Assembly: GCA_910577405.1 (NCBI GenBank)
Contig: CAJTMG010000012.1
Span: 1-64,000, forward strand
Length of the DNA stretch: 64,000 nt
Direction: 5' to 3'
Origin: an uncultured Oscillibacter sp.
GTDB lineage: Bacteria; Bacillota; Clostridia; Oscillospirales; Oscillospiraceae
A program made the position numbers and the translations under genes. The notes under the pieces were generated by a model. It was not told the origin of the DNA, did no database searches, and saw only the letters and a program-made list of their open reading frames with translations. Numbering within the stretch: the stretch's first letter is position 1; the number at the start of each line of letters is the position of its first letter. This document shows positions 41,577 to 49,032 of the stretch, one piece after another.

Positions 41577-43004
41577 ATGGGGGGAAAATTGGATTTAACT
41601 GGGCAGGTTTATGGGGATTTGACGGTTCTGGAAGACACTGGAAAGCGGTTCCACAGAAGTGTTGTCTGGCTTTGCCATTGCTCTTGTGGGAATGAATGCG
41701 AAGTCCCTGCTATGCATTTGCGATCCGGGTCTAAAACAAATTGTGGATGCAAAAAACGGAAAACTGAAAAGAGAAAGCAACCGGGAATAAAAGACATATC
41801 TGGGTTAGTTTTTGGGGAGCTTACAGCAATAAGGCCGACTGAAAAGCGACAATCCGGCAGCATTGTCTGGGAATGCGTATGCTCTTGTGGGAAAACAGTC
41901 TATGAGCCCGCTATAATGCTCAGATATGGAAGTGCTTCTTCATGCGGTCATAATCGAGGCAGGAAAAAGGGGCCAAATAGTGGTAAAAATTTAACAGGGA
42001 AAATATTCGGTGAACTTACAGTACTAAGGTATACTGATGAACGGAATAGCTATGGCGGAATCCTTTGGGAATGTCAATGCTCTTGCGGTAAAATTTGCAA
42101 ATTCTCCACAGGCGATTTGATCAGAGGAATTGTAAAATCTTGTGGCCATGAAAAACTTGATTTAAAAAGCGGTAAAAGGCCTGTTTTAAGCGAAAATGAT
42201 AAATTAGATTTGCTCATAAATGAAAAGATAGATCTAGTTGGAACGCGTGTGGGAAGGCTTGTAGTATTAGGTGGAATAAAAAGAAGCATTTCATATTGGT
42301 TTTGCCGTTGCGACTGCGGACGCCCGATAATATTGGAAGCAGATGTTGCAAAAAAACAAAAATCTTGTGGGAGTTGTATTTCTAAATGCTCTAATAAAAC
42401 TGCTGCAATTTGCCCAGTTTGCAAAGGTGAGTTCCAAATTGTTTTTGACGGCAATCCAACCCCACAATTTTGTGAAGAATGCTCAAAAATATATGCTGGA
42501 AATCGCTATTTTATATGCCCAGTTTGCGACAAACTTTTTGAATCTTTAAGCGTAGACAATGCAATAACTTGCCATGATGAATTGTGTGAAAAATTTTGGA
42601 GCAGTTATATGCGCAGAAGAATGAGCGAAAAAACTTGGATAAGTTATATGCATGGAAGAGTAGGAAGTAGAAAAACTATAGAGAATTTAAAAAAAGCTAA
42701 TGATGCGTTAAAGGTCTCTCCAAATTCTGGACGTTTTGTGTCAAATAATAGGGCGAAAATTTGGACGTTAATTGACCCATCTGGCAATGAAATTGTCGTT
42801 CGGAACCTTCTCTTATGGGCACGTGAAAATGCGGGATTATTTGGAAAACCAAACAACGACAAATCAGCGTCCCAGATTTCCAGTGGATTTAAGGCAATCG
42901 CAAAGACTTTGGCCGTAAATCAAAACGTGTCAGGAAAACCAATAAAGGCTAAGACATACTTTGGTTGGACCTTAAAAGAGCTTCCAAAAAAACCCGAAGA
43001 TTAG
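41577..43004 (+). CDS. Four-repeat zinc-ribbon DNA-binding-type protein, HNH-less homing-nuclease relative
   Basis: A 475-residue, AT-rich gene. Four repeats of about 50 residues (7-58, 74-125, 139-191, 219-266) each read L-x-G-x3-G-x-L-T-V-L ... W-x-C-x-C-S-C-G ... S-C-G, the ribbon often attached to AP2 or HNH domains in phage and homing nucleases. Two further CxxC pairs follow (279-302 ICPVCKGEF...CEEC and 314-337 ICPVCDKLF...CHDELC). Residues 390-475 (WTLIDPSGNEIVVRNLLLWA, GFKAIAKTL) resemble the C-terminal module of phage homing-type proteins. No HNH, GIY-YIG or other catalytic motif is seen. It is probably a sequence-specific DNA-binding factor. Confidence 0.65.
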   Translation: MGGKLDLTGQVYGDLTVLEDTGKRFHRSVVWLCHCSCGNECEVPAMHLRSGSKTNCGCKKRKTEKRKQPGIKDISGLVFGELTAIRPTEKRQSGSIVWECVCSCGKTVYEPAIMLRYGSASSCGHNRGRKKGPNSGKNLTGKIFGELTVLRYTDERNSYGGILWECQCSCGKICKFSTGDLIRGIVKSCGHEKLDLKSGKRPVLSENDKLDLLINEKIDLVGTRVGRLVVLGGIKRSISYWFCRCDCGRPIILEADVAKKQKSCGSCISKCSNKTAAICPVCKGEFQIVFDGNPTPQFCEECSKIYAGNRYFICPVCDKLFESLSVDNAITCHDELCEKFWSSYMRRRMSEKTWISYMHGRVGSRKTIENLKKANDALKVSPNSGRFVSNNRAKIWTLIDPSGNEIVVRNLLLWARENAGLFGKPNNDKSASQISSGFKAIAKTLAVNQNVSGKPIKAKTYFGWTLKELPKKPED

Positions 43005-43013
43005 ATTTGCATC

Positions 43014-43050
43014 AAACCGCTCGCCCCATGTGGCCGGGCGGTTTATTCTT
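43014..43050. terminator. Terminator at the convergence of the island and the late transcript
   Basis: AAACCGCTCG (43014-43023) pairs with CGGGCGGTTT (43035-43044), one G-U, followed on the plus strand by ATTCTTCTTC. It overlaps the stop of the minus-strand gene ending at 43043. Confidence 0.55.
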
Positions 43051-43252
43051 CTTCGCCCTCTTTCCCCCCGGCGCGAACCTTGCTGATCTTGATTCCCGCC
43101 AGCAGAAGGGCCTCCACGCCGCCAGCGCCTAGGGTGTACTGAATGAGCGTATCCGGCACGGAATCCTTGATGCAGAAAATCACGGTCATTGCAACGATAA
43201 ACGCCACGGCAAAGAGGCCCATTGCCAAAAGGATAAGGTTTGAAGTCTTCAC
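43043..43252 (-). CDS. Small two-helix membrane protein, holin-like
   Basis: A 69-residue protein with two hydrophobic helices (about 5-27 and 39-55) and a charged C-terminus (KVRAGGKEGEEE). Its start is GTG (GTGAAGACT), overlapping the upstream stop (GTGA). Together with the preceding XhlA-like gene it forms a typical lysis pair. A second holin lies after the island. Confidence 0.6.
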   Translation of the reverse strand: MKTSNLILLAMGLFAVAFIVAMTVIFCIKDSVPDTLIQYTLGAGGVEALLLAGIKISKVRAGGKEGEEE

Positions 43253-43572
43253 AGGCCCACCCTCCCCAGCAGAAACGCAATGACGGCTGCCATGACTGCC
43301 CAGATGGTTTTATCTACGATGCCGTCCCAGCGTTTGGCGGGTTTGGATTCCAGCTCGCTGAGTTTACGGTTCAGTTCGTCGTGGCGGCGGGTCAGGTTGT
43401 CCAGCTTTTCCAGAATGTTTTTGTACTGTTCTCCCTGGATGCCTTCCAGCCGTTCCAGTTCGCGCAGGCGGTCAAAGACTTCCCGGTGAGTACTCCCGTG
43501 CTGCTCGTTGGCCCGTTCCAGTGCTTCAATCCGGGCAGTCATGACGCAGGGTTCGCATTTGTTTTCGGGCAT
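43249..43572 (-). CDS. XhlA-like phage lysis protein (coiled coil plus C-terminal helix)
   Basis: A 107-residue protein starting MPENKCEPCVMTARIEALER at 43572 (AGGAGG upstream). It has a CxxC near the N-terminus, a long coiled coil (HREVFDRLRELERLEGIQGE, NLTRRHDELNRKLSELESKP) and a single C-terminal transmembrane helix (TIWAVMAAVIAFLLGRVGL). This is the layout of the XhlA hemolysin proteins that act with holins. Confidence 0.7.
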   Translation of the reverse strand: MPENKCEPCVMTARIEALERANEQHGSTHREVFDRLRELERLEGIQGEQYKNILEKLDNLTRRHDELNRKLSELESKPAKRWDGIVDKTIWAVMAAVIAFLLGRVGL

Positions 43573-43584
43573 AAGTTTCACCTC

Positions 43585-44010
43585 CTACTTTTCCCACGCC
43601 GCCGGGTACTCATCTGGCGAAAAATTGGTATCCTGTGTACAGCGGTAAATCAGGCCATCGGACCAAATCATATACTCGCCTGTCCGGTATATGTCGTGCG
43701 CACCTTGGACAGGCACGAAGGGCCGTGCTGTCTCTGGGCTGGTGCCGTGGAGGGGCCGATTGAAGGTGTACCAGGCGGATTTTTCGGGGTGAATATCCGG
43801 ATAAACGGCGTTGTCATAAGCCTGGAAACACTCCCAGGTCTGGCCGTCGGCGTTGTAGATGTCGCCGGTCTTGTATTTACCAGGTGTCCAATCCGGGTAC
43901 AGCCCCGAGGCCCGCAGGCGTTTGTCGTCCGTGTCTACGCTTTCTCCGGCCAACGTCAGGCGGGAGAGATAGATGGAGCTGGTCAGCGCCGCTAACTGCT
44001 TGTCCGTCAT
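43585..44010 (-). CDS. Phage tail/fibre-associated protein with CBM5/12-like modules
   Basis: A 141-residue protein containing two short aromatic modules typical of chitin-type carbohydrate-binding domains: YPDWTPGKYKTGDIYNADGQ with WECFQAY, and YRTGEYMIWSDGLIYRCTQD with FSPDEYPAAWEK. In phage tails these bind glycans on the host. It overlaps the previous gene by four bases. Confidence 0.75.
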   Translation of the reverse strand: MTDKQLAALTSSIYLSRLTLAGESVDTDDKRLRASGLYPDWTPGKYKTGDIYNADGQTWECFQAYDNAVYPDIHPEKSAWYTFNRPLHGTSPETARPFVPVQGAHDIYRTGEYMIWSDGLIYRCTQDTNFSPDEYPAAWEK

Positions 44011-44348
44011 AATGCAAGCCCCCTTTCAATAGCAGCGGTCAGGGCGGCAGTTTCGGCTTCTACGGCAGACACGCGCTCTTCTAATGTATCCGGTGTATCC
44101 GGGACTTCCGGCGGGTCTGTCGGCTCTGGAAGTTCTGCCAGATATGCCTGATAGGCATCTTCATTCCACTGGCAACTTGTCACGGTTTCACCGTCGTGCT
44201 GAATCAAGACGAAACCAGCCGCCTTCTTGTTTTCCGGATAAAAGACGGGCAAAAACTCATCTGGGAAAGCCAGCAGGCCAGGAGCCGCGATAGACTGTGG
44301 CGCTGGAAAGCCTCCTCCAGGGTTTGGATCCGGATGGATGTAATACAT
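44007..44348 (-). CDS. Phage tail-associated protein of unknown function
   Basis: A 113-residue protein: an N-terminal Pro/Gly-rich part (HPDPNPGGGFPAPQS), a small strand region (GFVLIQHDGETVTSCQWNED) and a coiled-coil end (EERVSAVEAETAALTAAIER). Such small proteins sit between tail fibre and binding modules in Firmicute siphophages and may be chaperones or adaptors. No family is named. Confidence 0.55.
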   Translation of the reverse strand: MYYIHPDPNPGGGFPAPQSIAAPGLLAFPDEFLPVFYPENKKAAGFVLIQHDGETVTSCQWNEDAYQAYLAELPEPTDPPEVPDTPDTLEERVSAVEAETAALTAAIERGLAL

Positions 44349-44360
44349 ATTTCACGTCTC

Positions 44361-45017
44361 CTATCTGATGCCAATTGCATAATATGTGTAGCCAATAGCA
44401 TTTAGCTGGACTCCAGGGCCTTTCGTTGCAGTTATTTTTACGCTGTTCCCGCTGAAAGCAACTTTAGCAGTTTCAACCCCATAACCAGTAGTTGCAAGAT
44501 AACCATAAATAAATAGCTGTGTTTGGTTTTTAAGCAAAATAGCAGAAGAGTTCCAGTATACAGAGGTACCAGACGGGTACCAAGCAAGACCTATATGATA
44601 ATCAGAACCCATCCTGATACGATCTGGATAAATAATTACAATCTCAGGAGGGAAAGGAAATGTAATCGTAGTTGGCTTAGATTCACCATATGTACCTGTC
44701 CCTGCATACGAAAGTGTTGCCAACCTATTGATCCAATGCTGTTTATATCCTCCAATATGATTAAGCACATTATTGACGGTCGCCGTGCTGCCGTATCCAA
44801 ATATTGCAGCGGTAGAATCCGACAGCAAGTTTGCCTTGGTTAACGGCGTGGCCTGCTGGCTCCAGCCATTAGCGTTAATGCCATTGAGGTCAATGGGCAG
44901 ATCGCCGCGAATCAGCGCCGCCGCAAAGTCCTCATAGGTCGGATATAACGCCATAAAATTAGCTACGCTTTTGAGGTACCGGCTGTTTCCGGTACTCTTA
45001 ATTACTCCGTCTGTCAA
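44361..45017 (-). CDS. Phage tail fibre-type protein
   Basis: A 218-residue protein. A TTG start at 45017 is preferred because GGGGAGG lies eight bases upstream and no ATG is available. It contains a helical linker (NSRYLKSVANFMALYPTYED) and a beta-rich C-terminal part (GTYGESKPTTITFPFPPEIV, AWYPSGTSVYWNSSAILLKN, YYAIGIR) as in receptor-binding tips. The gene is more AT-rich than its neighbours, as expected for exchangeable host-range genes. Confidence 0.6.
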   Translation of the reverse strand: MTDGVIKSTGNSRYLKSVANFMALYPTYEDFAAALIRGDLPIDLNGINANGWSQQATPLTKANLLSDSTAAIFGYGSTATVNNVLNHIGGYKQHWINRLATLSYAGTGTYGESKPTTITFPFPPEIVIIYPDRIRMGSDYHIGLAWYPSGTSVYWNSSAILLKNQTQLFIYGYLATTGYGVETAKVAFSGNSVKITATKGPGVQLNAIGYTYYAIGIR

Positions 45018-45019
45018 TG

Positions 45020-46303
45020 TTATACCTCCCCGCAACCAATTTCACCGCAGCACCACCAGGAGCGCTCCAGAAGAGGCCGTAAGGCGTCCACAGCTACAAG
45101 GATTGCCTCAATGTCGTTAGCGCCCTGGAGGGTCAAAGCCGTCCTCATGTCCTTCGGCGTTTCCGGCGTTCCGTCAGGGGCCGTCAGTGCGTTTTGTATT
45201 TCTGCTATGCGCTCCAGATACCGGGCAGCGTCTGAGAGCCGGAGCGCTCCTTCATCGGTCCAAATCGCCGGCGCGTCCCAGTCCGCAAAATAGCCGTAGT
45301 TATGCAGCCAGGTCCCGATCCAGTCTGTGGCCAGCTCCACCCGGTTAACATCCAGCACGTCATAGCCTCCACGACGGCAGCGTGTGGACGCCCACCATGC
45401 ACTTTCCTCCGCCGTCCAGTTGTCCAGACCGCGGGCGTACATATCCTGTAATCGCTCCAGATCTGCCGTTACCCGATCCGTAACAAGACGGATAACCGTA
45501 ATGTGTTCTGTGGTGGAAAGACCCGCGCCATCCGTGGCCGTTACTGTTATGTCGTTATCAGCAATCTCCAGAGGGATATCCGCCGCGAACGCTATGGTCC
45601 CGGCGCTCCAGCCCTCCGGGGACGGCGAACGCCATCGCTCCACGCCGTTGACAGCGACGGTCACCAGCGGCGGCCCGGAAATGCCGTCCCAGGTCTGACC
45701 GGCGATAGGGATCGTCTCACTGTCTACGACACGGTGCGTGTCAGGCAGACTTAGCGTAAGGCCCGGCGGCGTCACGTCTACGGTATACGCAATATTAACC
45801 GTGCTGGTGTTGCCGTCCCGGTCGGAAATGGAGATCGACAACGTATGCGGACCCTCGCTAAGGTCTGCCGTTGGTGTCCAGGCAAGACGCACACCGTTTG
45901 TTGCTGTCTCAGTGGACAAGCCTGCTGTCTGGGAGTGTCCGTCCAGCACAACGGCAAAACTGCCAGGGTCAATGCCAGAACCGCCTGCCTCGTCCGATGC
46001 CGTCAGCACCACCGCAGGACGGCGGGTATTGATGTATCCCGCAGGCGGAGATACCAGCGTCAGTGTCGGCGCGGCTGTCTCCCGGACTACCAGCCGTAAA
46101 GACCGCAGTGCGGTGCCGCTGATGCTGGTGGTCTTGCCCTCGCTGTTGGATACGTCGGCCTCCAGGTTGTAATAACCGCCGGGCAGATTGGCAGATGTAA
46201 CCAACGGCGCGGTGACATCGCCCTCATAACGGCCTGTCGATGCATTGTAGGTCAGGGTTGTCCATACGCCGTTCAGCTTGACCCGGACTCTTGTCAATGC
46301 CAT
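45020..46303 (-). CDS. Phage tail protein with Ig-like domains
   Basis: A 427-residue protein. Residues 75-170 and 175-275 are Ig/cadherin-like beta domains (PTLTLVSPPAGYINTRRPAV, GPHTLSISISDRDGNTSTVN, PPGLTLSLPDTHRVVDSETI), and 280-415 are helical (VTADLERLQDMYARGLDNWT). The C-terminus reads WWCCGEIGCGEV, almost the same as that of the small protein encoded next to it. Ig-like modules on tails help adsorb to cell surfaces. The ribosome site lies inside the end of the upstream gene. Confidence 0.7.
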   Translation of the reverse strand: MALTRVRVKLNGVWTTLTYNASTGRYEGDVTAPLVTSANLPGGYYNLEADVSNSEGKTTSISGTALRSLRLVVRETAAPTLTLVSPPAGYINTRRPAVVLTASDEAGGSGIDPGSFAVVLDGHSQTAGLSTETATNGVRLAWTPTADLSEGPHTLSISISDRDGNTSTVNIAYTVDVTPPGLTLSLPDTHRVVDSETIPIAGQTWDGISGPPLVTVAVNGVERWRSPSPEGWSAGTIAFAADIPLEIADNDITVTATDGAGLSTTEHITVIRLVTDRVTADLERLQDMYARGLDNWTAEESAWWASTRCRRGGYDVLDVNRVELATDWIGTWLHNYGYFADWDAPAIWTDEGALRLSDAARYLERIAEIQNALTAPDGTPETPKDMRTALTLQGANDIEAILVAVDALRPLLERSWWCCGEIGCGEV

Positions 46304-46306
46304 TGC

Positions 46307-46471
46307 TTACACCTCCCCGCAGTACCACTCGCCGCAAAGCCGGACCTCTGTCTGAGCCACGGCCTGCGCTTCCACTGCGGCAATGGAGATATGAAGCGTT
46401 TGCCCTGTCTCTGCCGGATTTGGCGTCAGCATTGCAGAGATAATAACAGGCGTTAATGTAATCTCAGCCAT
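46307..46471 (-). CDS. 54-residue tail-module protein with C-terminal CGEWYCGEV
   Basis: This small gene (MAEITLTPVIISAMLTPNPA...) fills the space between two tail genes, has the strong site AGGAGG six bases before its ATG and overlaps the upstream gene by eight bases. The product has a beta-rich body (TGQTLHISIAAVEAQAVAQT) and ends RLCGEWYCGEV. The shared C-terminal pattern CGE-x2-CGEV with its larger neighbour argues that it is real. The function is unknown. Confidence 0.65.
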   Translation of the reverse strand: MAEITLTPVIISAMLTPNPAETGQTLHISIAAVEAQAVAQTEVRLCGEWYCGEV

Positions 46472-48665
46472 TGTCCACCTCCTGCGGTTTCTCCCAGGTA
46501 ATCACCACAAAGCCGCTTGCACCGTCCGCGCCAGGATAGCCAGGGCCGGGGTCCTCTATAATGTCAAGGTAAGCGTGACTGTTGCCGTCAGCGTCCGTAT
46601 AGGATTCAATTTCGCCCACACCCGGTTCGCCGCCGTCGCCTCCCTTCCCGCCGTCGCCAGTGCCGTCAAGGGGGGCAGGTACGCCGGTGCGGGCAAAGCT
46701 GTCGCCGCTGTTGATGTCGGTATAGCCAAGAGGCAACAACGTTCCTTCCGCGCTGGAGTAGGGGCCGAATGTAGTTTCTTCACCCTCTGTGCCCGGCGTG
46801 CCGTAGTTCCAGGACGCTTTGCCACCAACTCCTATCTGGACGGAAAACTTCTGCGATGGGTTGATATTGATTGTTCCCCACCAGACTTTTCCGCCGCTGC
46901 CGTCTGTGCCGGGTTCGCCATATCCGGATTCTACCTGCCCGCCTTTCATTCGGATGTAACCAGGCTGGCCGTGCATTCCACCGGTGCCGCCTTGTCCAAT
47001 AGCTGCCCATAATTGCGTCACGCCTTCTGGGGCCGTCCATTCGCCGCTCTTGGTAATCACCACACGATTCTCATAGAGATAGGACCCATCCGCTTGCAGC
47101 AGTGTACTTTTGCAGCTTCTCAGGACGCCGTTCTGGATATTCAGGGTCTGGGACATCCGGCGGGCTGTCGTAGCGTTGGATTTGTCCAACCAGATTGTGT
47201 CCACGTCGCCGATCTCTCCCGCCGGGTCCCCGCGCCCGGTGGTTTCAATGATGTTGCCTCCGTAGCAGCTTAGGATTACCCGCGCCGCCGCAAACGCTTC
47301 TTCCGGCGTATGGATAAATGGGTTTTTAACGGTCACAGTTTGCTCGCTGGCCGTCTGGTTTCCAGGGACCACCAGCTCCGTTTCCGCGCCATCGGCCAGC
47401 TGGAAGATCAACGCGGCAATGGAAGTATTCGCCTTCATCGCCGGGTATTGTTCCAGGTTGTCCAATGTCAATTTATTCCCCTGGTTCCAGAGCGGTTCTG
47501 CTGTCAGTGCGCCGTCCTCAGACCTTGCGCGAATCCACGTCCCGGACGCCATGCAGACCCACCGTAGGATGTCGCCGCACTTTTTTGCGGCCACATCCTC
47601 AACGCTATTTGCAATTACGGGCACGTCTGCATAATCCGGATCACAGTGCCAGCGCAGGCGGAAGTTCTCTCCCAGCTGGACCACAAGGGCCTCCAGCCAG
47701 GCCGCCAGCGTTGAGGGAAGCACTTCCGGCGGAAGGAACGTCCGGTCTGTCAGAAGACCAATGATATCCACCAGAGACCATTTCTGCGTAACGCCGTTGT
47801 CGCCGGTTTTCCAGCCGTCACCCGCCTGATAAAAAACGCCCAATGGCTGGTACTCTATCGCGCCGTTCTCCAAGCGAATGCCGATATACGCTTCTACGCC
47901 CTGCCGCTCTTCAATCGATTGGAAAATGCCGTCCTTCCGGCGCGGCTCAAAGCGGCGGGACTGATTGTCCATGGATAACAGCATAGTGCCATACGGCAAC
48001 GACAACGACGAAAATTGGCCTTGCTGTGTAACGGAGAATTCCGCCAGTACGCCGCCGCCCCATTCCTCGTACAGACCCGGCATGATCTCCACCAGCCGCA
48101 TCCGACGGCCCGGAAGGCTCCAACGGGTAACGGTGATCCGGATTGCCGTTGGGTCCCAGACCGTGAAGCCCTGGAACGATACCTGCGTTTCCCGGTTTCC
48201 AGTAACTTCCCGCGAGAAATAGACCGTATTCCGATAATATACCTCCACCCGAAAGTCTTCCGGAACACCGTCCGCCGGGTCTGTGGAAAAGAAAACGGAA
48301 CAGGTTTGCAGGACCCGGACGCGCTCAAAACGGATTTCCGCAAACTGCGGCGTTTCAAACGTTCCGTCCATCCCGCTCAGCGTAAGGCCCGCATAGCCGA
48401 CGGGTTCCGGGACCTGCCAATCGTCCGGGAAGACGTCAAAGCTCCCGTCCAGCAGGGTCCGTCCAGGCTCCAGGGTGAAGAAACGCGGCGGCGGGTTGAA
48501 ATCGTGGTCGTGGAGCTGTTCCGGGCGGCTCCACGGGGCCTGCGGAGACGCCTGCACCGGAAGGAACCGCTTGTCCGGCCCGGAAATGTCCACCACCGCC
48601 CGGACATAGACCCGCCGTGTATCCGCCGTAATTGCCGCGGCATAGGCAGCGCTGTGGTCAATCAT
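46464..48665 (-). CDS. Phage tail tip / baseplate protein with glycine-rich C-terminus
   Basis: A 733-residue protein following the distal tail gene (eight-base overlap), the position of the tail-associated tip protein. The first 500 residues form a mixed fold (YVRAVVDISGPDKRFLPVQA, LSMDNQSRRFEPRRKDGIFQ, GVFYQAGDGWKTGDNG), and the last 200 hold a glycine-rich domain (GGTGGMHGQPGYIRMKGGQV, PLDGTGDGGKGGDGGEPG) ending in FVVITWEKPQE, a typical Gly-rich receptor-tip domain. No lysozyme motif is visible. Confidence 0.7.
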   Translation of the reverse strand: MIDHSAAYAAAITADTRRVYVRAVVDISGPDKRFLPVQASPQAPWSRPEQLHDHDFNPPPRFFTLEPGRTLLDGSFDVFPDDWQVPEPVGYAGLTLSGMDGTFETPQFAEIRFERVRVLQTCSVFFSTDPADGVPEDFRVEVYYRNTVYFSREVTGNRETQVSFQGFTVWDPTAIRITVTRWSLPGRRMRLVEIMPGLYEEWGGGVLAEFSVTQQGQFSSLSLPYGTMLLSMDNQSRRFEPRRKDGIFQSIEERQGVEAYIGIRLENGAIEYQPLGVFYQAGDGWKTGDNGVTQKWSLVDIIGLLTDRTFLPPEVLPSTLAAWLEALVVQLGENFRLRWHCDPDYADVPVIANSVEDVAAKKCGDILRWVCMASGTWIRARSEDGALTAEPLWNQGNKLTLDNLEQYPAMKANTSIAALIFQLADGAETELVVPGNQTASEQTVTVKNPFIHTPEEAFAAARVILSCYGGNIIETTGRGDPAGEIGDVDTIWLDKSNATTARRMSQTLNIQNGVLRSCKSTLLQADGSYLYENRVVITKSGEWTAPEGVTQLWAAIGQGGTGGMHGQPGYIRMKGGQVESGYGEPGTDGSGGKVWWGTININPSQKFSVQIGVGGKASWNYGTPGTEGEETTFGPYSSAEGTLLPLGYTDINSGDSFARTGVPAPLDGTGDGGKGGDGGEPGVGEIESYTDADGNSHAYLDIIEDPGPGYPGADGASGFVVITWEKPQEVDNG

Positions 48666-49032
48666 GGGGGTTTACCTCCCGAATCGTGAAGGCGAGGCCG
48701 TGCCAAATGGGGGCGCCATTGTCCGAACATAAGAATGTTGGTCTTGTCAGACTCTCCACAAGGAATATACTTGAAATCATTTTGCCGCCGTTATCCGGCA
48801 ATACCGATGCAACAAAGGGTTTCCCGGAACGCAGCACTGCCAGAATACGACTGGTCATATCATTGTCCAGATAATCGTAAGACCAAGTTGCTTTCCAGAC
48901 TTTGCCCCTGATTTCCGTGACCATTCGAGCGGAAATCATTTCGACCTGGACGGACAGCAGCTCTTCCCAGGCAGCATACTTGCCGTTACTGACTTCCGGC
49001 AATGGGATTCCATCAAGAATGATTTGAGTCAT
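48658..49032 (-). CDS. Phage tail protein (distal-tail position)
   Basis: A 124-residue protein starting MTQIILDGIPLPEVSNGKYA, with a beta-rich body (GKVWKATWSYDYLDNDMTSR) and an FTIREV end. It lies between the tape measure and the tip protein with four- and eight-base overlaps. It is much shorter than canonical Dit proteins (about 250), so the name rests on position. Confidence 0.6.
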   Translation of the reverse strand: MTQIILDGIPLPEVSNGKYAAWEELLSVQVEMISARMVTEIRGKVWKATWSYDYLDNDMTSRILAVLRSGKPFVASVLPDNGGKMISSIFLVESLTRPTFLCSDNGAPIWHGLAFTIREVNPHD

